Below, one piece after another: positions 1 to 7,632 of a stretch of DNA of 33,461 nt. Source of the DNA: a virus; IMG/VR virus record IMGVR_UViG_3300029787_000039, positions 25,694 through 59,154 of that record; one strand, given 5' to 3'. The notes under the pieces are model-generated. The model was not told where the DNA came from and did no database searches. It saw only the letters and a list, made by a program, of their open reading frames with translations. The position numbers were made by a program, and so were the translations under genes. The stretch's first letter is position 1, and every line of letters starts with the position of its first letter.

Positions 1-585
1 TGCATCATATCCAATAAAAGTATTTGCATCGGCAGTTGTTACAGCATCGCCAGCAACATAACCTATAAATGTATTGTTAGCTCCTGTCGTGACATAAGCT
101 CCAGAAGCATGACCGACAAGTGTATTTCCCGCTGCCGTTGTTTGAGTCATACCAGCTTGATGACCAACTGCGACGTTGTAACTTGCTGTCGTATTGTTAG
201 CTAAAGCATCACTGCCAACAGCAACTAAACTTGTTCCCGTAGTATTATCAAACCCTGCTGCATACCCAACAAAAGTATTATTTGAAGGTGTTGTTGTACC
301 ACTACCAGCAGCATGTCCTATAAAAGTATTAGCTGAACCAGTTGTAAGAGCATCGCCAGATTCAGCACCTACCATCACATTAGCAGGGCCAGTTGTAACA
401 GACATGCCAGCTTGACGACCAACAGCCACATTACTAGCTGCTGTTGTATTTTCTGATAAAGTATTATATCCTATTGCAGTGTTACTAGCTCCAGTAGTAT
501 TTGCATCAAGAGCAGCATAACCTACCGCTACGTTATTATCTCCTGTCGTGATAGCTGTTCCAGCTTCATCACCTACTGCGACGTT
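1..585 (-). repeat. 51-bp (17-residue) repeat array in tail fibre
   Basis: Eleven full units and a partial twelfth encode exact 17-residue repeats beginning NVAVG, NTAIG, NTFIG or similar, with TT(G/A) near position 12-14. The period is constant at 51 bp, but the DNA of the units has diverged, so this is an old protein-level repeat and not a recent DNA expansion. The array continues beyond the left edge. Confidence 0.85.
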
Positions 586-2655
586 GTAGTTACCACCTGA
601 TTCTATTGAGTTACCTGCGTTAACACCTGCAGCAAAGTTAGATGTACCTGCTGTTTTCTTTTGTATGTCAGCAGTAAATACTGCATTACCAACAACTGTC
701 ACAGTAGATGCAAAAGTAGCAGCCCCTCCAACAGATACAGTACTTTGTAAATGTGTAGCTCCTACAATAGTTGTAGTTCCACCTACTATTAACGCTCCAG
801 AGACTGACACATCATCTTCAAATTCAGCTTTACCTGTTGCTAAGAAAGTCCCACCTACTGATGTATTACCAGCTATATTAACAGCCCCACTTACAGATAC
901 TGCATCTTCAAAGACTGCTGCACCTGCAACTGTTACTGTTGAAGCAAAGTGTGAAGCCCCACCTACACTCAATGTTGATGCTAGGCTAACTGCACCTGTT
1001 ACACTTAGAGTCCCACCTACTGATACATTACCACCTACAGCTAAATCACCTGATACAGATACATCACCATCGTAGGTAATACCACCTGCAGCAAAGAACG
1101 TACCACCTATTGATACATTACCAGCTACATCTAAATTACCACTTACAGATACACTATCTTCAAAGATTGCTGAACCAGCTATTGTTACTGTAGAGTTAAG
1201 TTGTGTTGCTCCACCTACAACTAATGCACCAGATACTGATACATCATCTTCAAACTCTGCTTTACCAGTAATATTACTTGTACCACCTATTGAGGTATTA
1301 CCTGTAACATCTAATGTACCACCTACTGTTACATTACTTTTTAAAGCTGCTGCACCTACCACTGTTACCGTAGAAGCAAACGTAGCTGCTCCTCCTACTG
1401 AAGCAGTACTTTGTAAGTGTGTAGCACCTACAATAGTTGTAGTTCCTCCTACTATTAATGCACCACTTACAGATACATCATCCTCAAACTCTGCTTTGCC
1501 TGTTGCTAAGAAAGTTCCACCTATTGAGGTATTACCTGTAACATCAAGTGTACCTCCTACTGTTACATTGCTCTTCAAAGCCGCTGCGCCCACTACTGTA
1601 ACAGTAGATGCAAAGTTAGCTGCTCCACCTACACTAAGAGTAGATGCTAAACTTACAGCCCCCGTAACACTAAGAGTACCACCTACTGATACGTTGCCAC
1701 TTGCTGCTAAATTACCACTTACAGATACACCATCATTAAATATAGCACTACCTACAAAATTAGATGTACCACTAACTGATACATTTCCACCTACATTTAT
1801 ATATCCTGATACAGATATATTATCGACAATACCAACAGAAGCTTTAACACCTGTTAGATTTTCACCATTACCATAATATGCTGAAGCACATACTCTTGCA
1901 TTTGGAGCAACAATGTTTGTTCCTACAACGGTTAAATTACTTGTTAAATTTAAATTACCACTTACAGTTACCGTACTTTCAAATGTAGCAGCACCTGTAG
2001 TTTTAAATGTACCACCTACAGAAGTATTACCTGCTGCATTTAAATTTCCAGAGACTGATACACCACTATTAAATTCTACATTAGATTCAAAAGTAGCAGC
2101 CCCAACTGTTCTTAATGTGCCGCCTATTGATGCATTTTCTAATACATCAAGTTGACCACTAACAGATACATCAGATTTAAATGCTGCAGCACCTAATACT
2201 GTTACCGTGCTTTGAAGCTGTGTAGCACCTGATACTGTTACTGTAGAACCAAACTGTGCAGCACCACCAACTGATACAGCAGCCTGTAGATGGGTAGCCC
2301 CTACAATAGTTGTTGTACCACCAACATATAAGTTACTACCTATAGTAGCATTACTTACTGATATGTTACCACCAACATCAGCAGTTATTCCTGTAAGATT
2401 AGAACCATCTCCATAGTAAGCAGAGGCACATACTTTTTCTTTTACATGTAGATCAGAAGCAATAGATGTAGCTCCTGTTATTGCCATTGTTCCTGTAAAC
2501 TTAGCAGCACCTGTTGCTAGTTGAAAAGAACTATCAGTGCCATCTCCTGTTTCAATAGTAGTTAGACCTGCACTTACACCGCTATTGGTACTAACCCCTA
2601 AACGTAGAAGTTGTTTATAAGTGTTGGCAATTTGTTTTCCTGTTAAGTCTGTCAT
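1..2655 (-). CDS. Repeat-rich tail fibre / receptor-binding protein, C-terminus outside window
   Basis: An open frame runs from ATG at 2655 off the left edge (885 codons seen, no stop). About residues 1-660 are short beta-type repeats built on SVSG, SVGGT, TVxGAA and FxSTVTV. Two copies of a YYGxGxNLTG motif occur near residues 80 and 260; this motif is common in phage fibres. Residues 691-885 are a different array of exact 17-residue units of the type N-[TV]-[FA]-[VI]-G-x-x-A-G-x-x-x-TTG, resembling YadA/Hep_Hag head repeats. The start overlaps the upstream gene by ATGA. It probably forms a trimeric, beta-helical fibre that contacts the host. A C-terminal chaperone or peptidase S74 domain could follow outside the window but is not seen. 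No similarity search was possible, so fibre rather than another virion adhesin is an inference. Confidence 0.8.
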   Translation of the reverse strand, partial: MTDLTGKQIANTYKQLLRLGVSTNSGVSAGLTTIETGDGTDSSFQLATGAAKFTGTMAITGATSIASDLHVKEKVCASAYYGDGSNLTGITADVGGNISVSNATIGSNLYVGGTTTIVGATHLQAAVSVGGAAQFGSTVTVSGATQLQSTVTVLGAAAFKSDVSVSGQLDVLENASIGGTLRTVGAATFESNVEFNSGVSVSGNLNAAGNTSVGGTFKTTGAATFESTVTVSGNLNLTSNLTVVGTNIVAPNARVCASAYYGNGENLTGVKASVGIVDNISVSGYINVGGNVSVSGTSNFVGSAIFNDGVSVSGNLAASGNVSVGGTLSVTGAVSLASTLSVGGAANFASTVTVVGAAALKSNVTVGGTLDVTGNTSIGGTFLATGKAEFEDDVSVSGALIVGGTTTIVGATHLQSTASVGGAATFASTVTVVGAAALKSNVTVGGTLDVTGNTSIGGTSNITGKAEFEDDVSVSGALVVGGATQLNSTVTIAGSAIFEDSVSVSGNLDVAGNVSIGGTFFAAGGITYDGDVSVSGDLAVGGNVSVGGTLSVTGAVSLASTLSVGGASHFASTVTVAGAAVFEDAVSVSGAVNIAGNTSVGGTFLATGKAEFEDDVSVSGALIVGGTTTIVGATHLQSTVSVGGAATFASTVTVVGNAVFTADIQKKTAGTSNFAAGVNAGNSIESGGNYNVAVGDEAGTAITTGDNNVAVGYAALDANTTGASNTAIGYNTLSENTTAASNVAVGRQAGMSVTTGPANVMVGAESGDALTTGSANTFIGHAAGSGTTTPSNNTFVGYAAGFDNTTGTSLVAVGSDALANNTTASYNVAVGHQAGMTQTTAAGNTLVGHASGAYVTTGANNTFIGYVAGDAVTTADANTFIGYDA
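680..1741 (-). repeat. 666-bp internal duplication in tail fibre gene
   Basis: The block at about 680-1075 matches 1346-1741 in order and spacing with a constant offset of 666 bp (222 codons). Examples are the segment at 741-790 against 1407-1456 and the segment at 1009-1040 against 1675-1706. A shorter third match to the CCTACAATAGTTGT part lies near 2300. Similarity is clear at DNA level but imperfect. Confidence 0.7.
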
Positions 2656-2927
2656 ATTGTATTCCACCAATTATCTGTGTCTTCCCAATTTGTTTCTGCC
2701 TGATTCCAGATAACACCTCTACCTCCAGTATCGGGACGAGGATTAAGAATAGCGGGGTTATCTCTAAGATCAGGTACTTTATTCTGTGGATGATTCTTTA
2801 AATCAAAACCTCCCTCAAAGTCTTCAGGGCATACTAACATGCCATAACTATTTAATCTCATAATTCTATGTGGATATACAAACCCACATGTATCGCACAT
2901 GGCTAATGCATTTTTATTACTTGCCAT
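2652..2927 (-). CDS. Small Cys-containing protein, possible zinc ribbon
   Basis: This 91-aa protein has CDTCG near residue 11 and a further Cys in LVCPEDFEGG near residue 33, then a Pro- and Trp-rich tail ending DNWWNTI. Three cysteines at these spacings suggest a small metal site, but the fourth ligand is not obvious (perhaps His21 or His46). It sits between the neck-type protein and the tail fibre, with a TAATG junction upstream and an ATGA junction downstream, so translation is probably coupled. I infer a small virion or assembly protein; function is unknown. Confidence 0.75.
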   Translation of the reverse strand: MASNKNALAMCDTCGFVYPHRIMRLNSYGMLVCPEDFEGGFDLKNHPQNKVPDLRDNPAILNPRPDTGGRGVIWNQAETNWEDTDNWWNTI

Positions 2928-3601
2928 TATACATATCTCAATCTAGGAACAACTTTCATTACAGCAAGCTCTCTATCCTCAAGCATTGCTCTAGCAAGTG
3001 TTTCTTCATAATTTACTTTTAACATTTGTATTCTATTTGCATCTACACCTACTCTCTTCATAGATAGATAGTATGCAAGACCACAAGTAAGACATGGTAA
3101 AAATCTTTTTGGTAGATCAGCATTTTGTGTTGCTGATTTATTTACATCTTGTAACTCACTAATAGTTTCTATTTTTAAAACATCAGTAGAGTTTTCTGGA
3201 ATGGGCCATAAAGATATAACAGGATTATCTCTTTTTCTTCTAATAGAATATTGAGAAGGTCTGCCTGTTTGAGTTTTATTTGGTATCAGTAAATACTCTT
3301 CAGGTGATACACGCTCTAATTGAATGTCTGTATTATCTCTATTTAATACAACTTCAAGTGCATCTATTGTAGAAGAAGCTAAGTCATAAGCTGTTGTACT
3401 TGCAGTAACCGTAAGAGAAGAAACAGATGTACTCCAAAGAAGAACGCCTCTATTCTGCCAATCTTTTAGCATAAGATTTATAGAACGTCGTGCAGAAGCA
3501 GGGGTATTACCAAGAGTATTCTCTCCCCCGATCATTTCTGTTGCTTCTTGTATTACTTCATCTATATCAAGATTAAAATTATATGTGCCTGATACTGCCA
3601 T
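2927..3601 (-). CDS. Putative neck / tail-accessory protein (gp4-like)
   Basis: The 224-aa product contains ARRSINLML-KDWQNRG near residues 37-52, followed by a beta-rich middle (SSLTVTAST-AYDL, then GRPSQYSI) and a helical end with LPKRFLPCLTCGLAYYLSMKR. This layout is typical of small phage head-tail connector or tail-accessory proteins placed between the capsid genes and the fibre. The specific family name is recalled, not searched. The gene is joined to its neighbours by TAATG overlaps on both sides. It most likely forms a ring below the portal and adaptor; a tail-tube role is the main alternative. Confidence 0.6.
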   Translation of the reverse strand: MAVSGTYNFNLDIDEVIQEATEMIGGENTLGNTPASARRSINLMLKDWQNRGVLLWSTSVSSLTVTASTTAYDLASSTIDALEVVLNRDNTDIQLERVSPEEYLLIPNKTQTGRPSQYSIRRKRDNPVISLWPIPENSTDVLKIETISELQDVNKSATQNADLPKRFLPCLTCGLAYYLSMKRVGVDANRIQMLKVNYEETLARAMLEDRELAVMKVVPRLRYV

Positions 3602-3891
3602 TATTTTTTAGCCCTTCTTTTTACTGCTTTCTTTTTTCTTTTGAAGGTCTTTACCATCGTAGGTTTGCCCCCTACTCCTTGTGCTTTGGACCTCTTCCTT
3701 ACAACAGCACTCTTGATCTGACCTTTGCTCATGCTCTTTGCAGTAGACCTTGGTACGCATTTTGGATATTTCCTTTTACTAGTTTTTGTAGATTTACGAC
3801 CACAGGATTGGAACTTGCCCTTTTTCTTTGGCGCACCAATATCAACCCAATCACCTTTTGAGCCTTTTCCAAACCATTCCTTTAGGCTCAT
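3601..3891 (-). CDS. Small very basic protein of a marine-phage type
   Basis: This 96-aa, Lys/Arg-rich protein has the recognisable segments GDWVDIGAPKKKGKFQSCGRK, KRKYPKCVPRSTA and RKRSKAQGVGGKPT. Similar small proteins are common in marine myo- and podoviruses as domains of unknown function. The two Cys sit in short conserved-looking motifs (SCGRK and PKCVP). The gene lies in a string of short basic genes between lysis-like membrane genes and the neck gene, with ATGA and TAATG junctions. A DNA-associated virion protein is plausible from charge and position only. Confidence 0.7.
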   Translation of the reverse strand: MSLKEWFGKGSKGDWVDIGAPKKKGKFQSCGRKSTKTSKRKYPKCVPRSTAKSMSKGQIKSAVVRKRSKAQGVGGKPTMVKTFKRKKKAVKRRAKK

Positions 3892-4058
3892 GCGTACTTA
3901 CCACCACGTTTCTTATAGGTACGTACTAAATATGCATTTGCATATGCTGAAGGATATACCTTGAATTTACGCTTAGTTTCTGATTTTACCTGTGCATAAA
4001 GACTAGGATTTGTAGGTTTAGGAGATCTTTTTTTTCTTTTTGGTTTTTTAATTGCCAT
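3888..4058 (-). CDS. Small basic protein with YPSAYANAY motif
   Basis: ATG at 4058 to TGA at 3888 gives 56 aa. The N-terminus is a run of Lys/Arg (KKPKRKKRSPK), followed by KRKFKVYPSAYANAYLVRTYKKRGGKYA. The YPSAYAN segment is a recurrent motif in marine phage small proteins of unknown function. The start overlaps the upstream stop (TAATG) and the stop overlaps the next start (ATGA), which supports the reading despite its short length. Confidence 0.65.
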   Translation of the reverse strand: MAIKKPKRKKRSPKPTNPSLYAQVKSETKRKFKVYPSAYANAYLVRTYKKRGGKYA

Positions 4059-4222
4059 TAACGACCTACTTTCTTCATTGCCTCTTTATGAGCAGCACCA
4101 AATGTTTTTCCACCTCTCATAGCTTTTCTCATACTAGTCATGTGTTTTTTAGTATGATGTTTAGCATGTCTTTTTAAAGTTTCTTTTTGCCTCATAGTAA
4201 GAGGTTTAGTTTTATTAGGCAT
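4058..4222 (-). CDS. Small basic His/Lys-rich helical protein
   Basis: ATG at 4222 to TAA at 4058 gives 54 aa with LTMRQKETLKRHAKHHTKKHM, then MRKAMRGGKTFGAAHKEAMKKVG. The pattern of Lys and His on predicted helices followed by a G-x-TF-x-x-AH-K-x-A motif is one I recognise from many marine phages as a hypothetical protein. TAATG junctions link it to both neighbours. DNA binding inside the virion is possible; nothing in the sequence proves it. Confidence 0.65.
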   Translation of the reverse strand: MPNKTKPLTMRQKETLKRHAKHHTKKHMTSMRKAMRGGKTFGAAHKEAMKKVGR

Positions 4223-4515
4223 TAACACCTCCACCTTCTTCTAGCTTGTCTTAATCTACTGTTAGGGTTTTTCGCAGCCTTGGGAAACTTTTTCATTTGT
4301 CCTGCTGATCTAGCACAATATGATTTACGTCTTGCTGCACGTTTACCAGTAGGTTTCTTTTCAGTAACAGCAGTCTTTAATTTAGAACCGGGATTCTGTC
4401 TACGATACTTGGCTACACCTTTTTTAGTCATGCCAGCACCAGCCTTGGTAGGACGCTTCATGCCCCGACCAATGGTGATCCCTTTCATATTACTTTTTTT
4501 TCTTTTGACTGCCAT
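4222..4515 (-). CDS. Basic protein with GKRAxRRKSYCAR motif
   Basis: The 97-aa product has AGAGMTKKGVAKYRRQNPGSK followed by KTAVTEKKPTGKRAARRKSYCAR and ends RQARRRWRC. This order (MTKKGVAKYRR, KRxxRRKSYCAR, terminal RW-x-C) matches a widespread marine-phage domain of unknown function (DUF6321-like by memory, not searched). The C-terminal Cys and the Cys in SYCAR may form a pair. The upstream gene overlaps it by 26 bp and the downstream one by TAATG. Confidence 0.7.
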   Translation of the reverse strand: MAVKRKKSNMKGITIGRGMKRPTKAGAGMTKKGVAKYRRQNPGSKLKTAVTEKKPTGKRAARRKSYCARSAGQMKKFPKAAKNPNSRLRQARRRWRC

Positions 4516-4687
4516 ATGTATATCTATACTTTTCTTTCAAATATTTTACAAGTGCTTCAAAATAATCATCCCAATATGTATAATCTTTTTTAATAGGTTT
4601 AATACAACCTTCATCTATTAAACTATAATTATCTTCACCTAAATCTACAGACTCTCTGTATCTTTTTAAAAAATCTTCGTCAACCAT
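4490..4687 (-). CDS. Small acidic/aromatic protein, unknown
   Basis: A 65-aa protein starting MVDEDFLKRYRESVDLGED and ending in a basic YRYTYGSQKKKK tail. It overlaps the start of the next basic gene by 26 bp and shares a TAATG junction with the upstream gene. Its composition (many Tyr, Asp and Glu) is unlike the neighbouring Lys/Arg-rich proteins. No family recognised. Confidence 0.6.
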   Translation of the reverse strand: MVDEDFLKRYRESVDLGEDNYSLIDEGCIKPIKKDYTYWDDYFEALVKYLKEKYRYTYGSQKKKK

Positions 4688-4860
4688 TACTCTACTTTAA
4701 AAGCTTTACCCTGTTCATAATCATCATCAACTACAACATCTTGAGGTGGACCCTTTACAGATGGTCCTTTACGTGCAGCACCAAACCCCTGTCCTGTAGG
4801 CTTCCCTACAATCTCATCTAATGGGATACTGCGATCTATTAATGTATGTGGTCCTGCCAT
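4687..4860 (-). CDS. Small Gly/Pro-rich protein, unknown
   Basis: I choose ATG at 4860 (MAGPHTLIDRSIPLDEI, 57 aa) because GGGAG lies about 6 nt upstream. The longer frame from 4902 would overlap the upstream membrane-protein gene. The product is mostly unstructured-looking with FGAARKGPSVKGPP and an acidic DVVVDDDYEQG stretch near the end. No membrane segment and no recognised domain. It follows two membrane-protein genes in the cluster. Confidence 0.6.
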   Translation of the reverse strand: MAGPHTLIDRSIPLDEIVGKPTGQGFGAARKGPSVKGPPQDVVVDDDYEQGKAFKVE

Positions 4861-4861
4861 C

Positions 4862-5029
4862 TTACTCTCCCTTAGTATATTTTCTATAAAAATACCAAGC
4901 ACCTATTGCAATAACACCAATAATTGCTATACTAATACCTAGCATACTATCTTCTTTTGCTGGTATAACTTCTGCTTTACTGGGTTGTTCTACAACAGCT
5001 ACTGTTTTAGTTTCTATTTTCTTATCCAT
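4862..5029 (-). CDS. Small single-pass membrane protein
   Basis: ATG at 5029 to TAA at 4862 gives 55 aa. About 27 mostly polar residues (MDKKIETKTVAVVEQ...) precede one clear membrane segment, SMLGISIAIIGVIAIGAWYFY, ending in basic RKYTKGE. An AGGAGAATTAA ribosome site stands directly before the ATG. One-pass proteins of this size next to another membrane gene are often holin or antiholin components, but no specific motif shows this. Confidence 0.65.
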   Translation of the reverse strand: MDKKIETKTVAVVEQPSKAEVIPAKEDSMLGISIAIIGVIAIGAWYFYRKYTKGE

Positions 5030-5040
5030 TTAATTCTCCT

Positions 5041-5283
5041 TTATTTACACGCTGATGGAACCCATCTATGTGTCTGCTGAAAATCTGTACAAAGCCTATT
5101 AAGGAGAGCTTTATTACCAGATTGTTTAGCTATTTCTATTTTAGTTAAAGCTATTTGTTGTGCATTACTTCCTACAAGTTGTATTAATTCTTCTTTATTA
5201 GCATAACGATCTTCTAAAAAATATCCTGTACCTGCTAATCCTGCTACTACAGTCATTGCTGAAAGAACATTAATCATATTCAT
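5041..5283 (-). CDS. Small membrane-anchored protein, holin/spanin candidate
   Basis: I choose ATG at 5283 (MNMINVLSAMTVVAGLAG, 80 aa), one base after the upstream stop; a longer frame reaching 5355 would overlap that gene. A single N-terminal membrane segment (about residues 4-22) is followed by a helical polar domain with SNAQQIALTKIEIAKQSG and a C-terminal LCTDFQQTHRWVPSACK carrying two Cys. This layout fits an inner-membrane spanin or a one-pass holin, but it could also be a virion membrane-contact protein. Confidence 0.6.
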   Translation of the reverse strand: MNMINVLSAMTVVAGLAGTGYFLEDRYANKEELIQLVGSNAQQIALTKIEIAKQSGNKALLNRLCTDFQQTHRWVPSACK

Positions 5284-5284
5284 T

Positions 5285-5752
5285 CTAGTAATCTTGAGAA
5301 GGTGTGAATGGTGTTGATATGGGAGATATAGAACCAATACCTCCTGCTGGATCAACTAAAGGACTTGGATCAGGCTTAGAGTCTCCACCAAGTTTTCCTA
5401 CTAATCCTTCTAAACCTTCTAATAATCTTTCAAATCTATTTAAAAAATTACCTCCTTTACCACCTATAGGTTTAAAAACTTCAGGTTGAGGCATTACTGC
5501 AGGAAGCATTACGTTTGGACGAGGTAAAGATGTTACGGGTTGCCCTATTAAATTAGTTAAGTTTGTACCTAATCCCTGATAATTACTTATTGTAGGAGGA
5601 GCCGCTACCATAGGTTGAGACTGATACTCTTGAAGGCGACCTACATTATTAAACATAGAATCTAAACCTGTTCTAGTACCACCCTGCATACCAAGATGCA
5701 TTTGATCTAATCTTTGTTGTTCTTCTATGGGTAGATCTGGACTATATCTCAT
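5285..5752 (-). CDS. Pro/Gly-rich protein, unknown
   Basis: A 155-aa product with MRYSPDLPIEEQQRLDQMHLG at the start, a Pro-rich centre (LPRPNVMLPAVMPQPEVF), a short Leu-rich helix (FLNRFERLLEGLEGLVGKLGG) and a Pro/Ser/Thr-rich end. No catalytic motif is visible. TAATG junction upstream; the next gene starts one base after its stop. It may be a flexible virion component; no family recognised. Confidence 0.65.
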   Translation of the reverse strand: MRYSPDLPIEEQQRLDQMHLGMQGGTRTGLDSMFNNVGRLQEYQSQPMVAAPPTISNYQGLGTNLTNLIGQPVTSLPRPNVMLPAVMPQPEVFKPIGGKGGNFLNRFERLLEGLEGLVGKLGGDSKPDPSPLVDPAGGIGSISPISTPFTPSQDY

Positions 5753-5955
5753 TATGCTTTTCCTTTTTTTCTACCTTTTGCAGCCATCTTTGCCATTCTC
5801 TTATTACCGTACTTCTTACGTCCTATATGTGCAGCAAGAGCTTTAGGATTTTTTGCTCCACCTTTTTTTAGTTTTTTTGTTAAAGACCTAAATTTAGTTC
5901 CACTTCCTAGTGTTGGTTTCATAATCTGTTGTCTAGCACTAGAACGATTAGTCAT
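5752..5955 (-). CDS. Small basic protein with GSGxRF-x-L-x-x-KLKK pattern
   Basis: This 67-aa, strongly basic protein reads GSGTKFRSLTKKLKKGGAKNP, then ALAAHIGRKKYGNKRMAKMAAKG. The combination of a KLKK-GG-x-NP turn and AA-x-IGRKKYG occurs in many tailed phages as a small hypothetical gene. It overlaps the upstream gene by 8 bp and the next by TAATG. A second in-frame ATG at 5922 is possible; neither start has a good Shine-Dalgarno. Nucleic-acid binding is likely from charge only. Confidence 0.65.
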   Translation of the reverse strand: MTNRSSARQQIMKPTLGSGTKFRSLTKKLKKGGAKNPKALAAHIGRKKYGNKRMAKMAAKGRKKGKA

Positions 5956-6613
5956 AACTATTATCGACTACCTGACCACCCGTCATACGATAAGAAATAG
6001 GTCCACCTTTTTTATAACCTTTTATTCTACCACCAGATTTTTTTCTAGATGGAAAACTTGACATCATTCTTTCTTGTGCTTTAGGTAACTTAGATACAGA
6101 ATCACTTATAGCTTTTTTAGTTGTCGCTTGATTAAGTCTACCTATTCCTTCATGATCTGGTTGTGGTCCTCTTTTTTCAGCAGCTATTTGAGATTCTTTA
6201 TGTTTTTTATGAGTTATTCTTTCTCTAGCAGTTTTACCGCCATGCTTTCCTACTTTATCTTCATCAGGTACGAGAGCAAGTGGTAATCCCAATAGTCCTG
6301 CACGTCCTGCCAAACGTCCAATATTTCTTAACGTGCGTGTTCTAATATTTTTATTTACACGTTTTTGAGTTTTATCCATACCTTTTTTTGTAACTTGAGT
6401 TTCAGGTTTTTTTCCTGATGTCATTGCTTTTGAATTTTTTCTATTTGTTCTACGAGCAACAGTTTCTCCAACAGTTCTACCTTGTGAATCGGTTCTAATC
6501 TTACCTGATTTTAAACTTTGATTTGCTGTAGCTTTATTTTTTAAAGACCGTGGTAATTGTTTGTTTCCATTCTTTCTCATTGTAGTAGTATAAAGTCTTT
6601 TCTTTTTAGCCAT
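5948..6613 (-). CDS. Basic 221-aa virion-module protein with KKGG tail
   Basis: Very rich in Lys, Arg, Thr and Asn, with a short hydrophobic patch (LAGRAGLLGLPLALVPDE, about residues 103-120). The C-terminal region SGGRIKGYKKGGPISYRM ends GGQVVDNSYD. That ending resembles the end of the adjacent 106-aa protein (GERLVDSCYGKVK). The hydrophobic stretch could be a membrane-active or buried helix. No known domain recognised; the position among virion genes suggests an internal or DNA-associated structural protein. Confidence 0.65.
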   Translation of the reverse strand: MAKKKRLYTTTMRKNGNKQLPRSLKNKATANQSLKSGKIRTDSQGRTVGETVARRTNRKNSKAMTSGKKPETQVTKKGMDKTQKRVNKNIRTRTLRNIGRLAGRAGLLGLPLALVPDEDKVGKHGGKTARERITHKKHKESQIAAEKRGPQPDHEGIGRLNQATTKKAISDSVSKLPKAQERMMSSFPSRKKSGGRIKGYKKGGPISYRMTGGQVVDNSYD

Positions 6614-6614
6614 C

Positions 6615-6935
6615 TTATTTCACCTTTCCATAACAGGAATCTACTAGACGTTCCCCCTCACGTTTTCCTTTCATAGAACCGCCTGACTGCATATAAAGCA
6701 TACGACCACCACCACGTTTTTTATAAACTTTACCACCACCACGTTTTTTTAGTGGACTTTTAAAAATGTCTTTTGCATCTATTTCTCTATTTTTTTTATT
6801 TTTTTCTATAGCAGTTTTAAGCTGTGGTATTGTAAGATCTATATAACTATTAGGATTTTGTGAACCTGTTAAATTACTAAGTTCAGTTATTAATTGTTCT
6901 TTTGTTTTTACTTTAGGTACTATTCTTATTCCCAT
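6615..6935 (-). CDS. Small protein: SAP-like helical N-terminus plus KKRGGG tail
   Basis: This 106-aa protein starts with a helical region (KTKEQLITELSNLTG, then DLTIPQLKTAIEKNKK) reminiscent of SAP or Rho-N type helix-turn-helix DNA-binding folds. The second half is basic and Gly-rich, with KKRGGGKVYKKRGGGR and QSGGS, ending LVDSCYGKVK. It may bind DNA with both parts. It lies directly downstream of the adaptor gene; the next gene begins two bases after its stop. Confidence 0.65.
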   Translation of the reverse strand: MGIRIVPKVKTKEQLITELSNLTGSQNPNSYIDLTIPQLKTAIEKNKKNREIDAKDIFKSPLKKRGGGKVYKKRGGGRMLYMQSGGSMKGKREGERLVDSCYGKVK

Positions 6936-6946
6936 TTAATTTCCCC

Positions 6947-7630
6947 TTATGGTGATCCCTGTTGAACAGGATCTGGTGATCCAGCAGGACTTGCAGCAAT
7001 CTCCATATCGTCCTGTCGTGTTCTACGAGCTTGGTTTCTAAGTGTAATTATTGCTGCTTCATATTGCTGTTGCCATACAGGAAGCGTTTGCCAATCTTTC
7101 ATAAACATTGTAGCTTCTAGCATACATCCATAAAATAAAGCATCATAGCAATACTGACTAAAATAATTAGTTGTTGTAACGCTAGTACCCGTAGCCGAAG
7201 CTAGGGGAAGAGGTTGTTGAACTGTTTGAATTTCCCCCGTCAATGTTGAGGTAGGAGTAGGAACAATATAAATAGAACTATTAGTTTTTCTAGAATAATA
7301 CCGTGGATCACCCACAGATGCACTAGCATAGGGCCAATAGTCAATTGCATATTCATATGTTCTCTGTAATAAACTTGTTTTTATACTTGATGTGCTTGTA
7401 GTATAGTTTACATTTCGTACAATGCGTACTCTGTCATTAGGTAAATCTACAACAGGATTATTCGCTGAAAGCGTAATCGTTGTATAAACATCTAATCCAA
7501 CATCATCAATATCTTTAGTTAATCGAAGTTCTGTTCTTTCGATAAAACTAGCAATAGCACTTGTAAATTCAGCACCATCATTTTCGCTTGCACTGATAAT
7601 ATCAGCTTTTAGATCAGAGTACGTAGCCAT
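6947..7630 (-). CDS. Adaptor / head-completion protein (SU10-adaptor-like)
   Basis: I choose ATG at 7630 (MATYSDLKADIISASE, 227 aa), just after the upstream stop at 7633. The pattern is an N-terminal helical part with EFTSAIASFIERTELRLTKD, a beta-rich centre with VDLPNDRVRIVRNV and GDPRYYSRKTNSSIYIVPTP, and a C-terminal helical part with YCYDALFYGCMLEATMFMKDW. This arrangement is characteristic of small phage adaptor proteins that join the portal to the tail. The family name is from memory. It lies two genes after the major capsid protein, the usual place for an adaptor. Confidence 0.7.
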   Translation of the reverse strand: MATYSDLKADIISASENDGAEFTSAIASFIERTELRLTKDIDDVGLDVYTTITLSANNPVVDLPNDRVRIVRNVNYTTSTSSIKTSLLQRTYEYAIDYWPYASASVGDPRYYSRKTNSSIYIVPTPTSTLTGEIQTVQQPLPLASATGTSVTTTNYFSQYCYDALFYGCMLEATMFMKDWQTLPVWQQQYEAAIITLRNQARRTRQDDMEIAASPAGSPDPVQQGSP

Positions 7631-7632
7631 AA

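Noticed and set aside
1-585. CRISPR-like array from evenly spaced repeats
   Set aside because: The 51-bp period has no constant repeat/variable spacer structure; it is a coding repeat in frame with the fibre.
194-2155. Plus-strand open frames in the tail fibre region (Pro/Thr/Val-rich proteins)
   Set aside because: They are antisense shadows of the repetitive minus-strand fibre gene, which is open without interruption from 2655 to the left edge and shows regular protein repeats.
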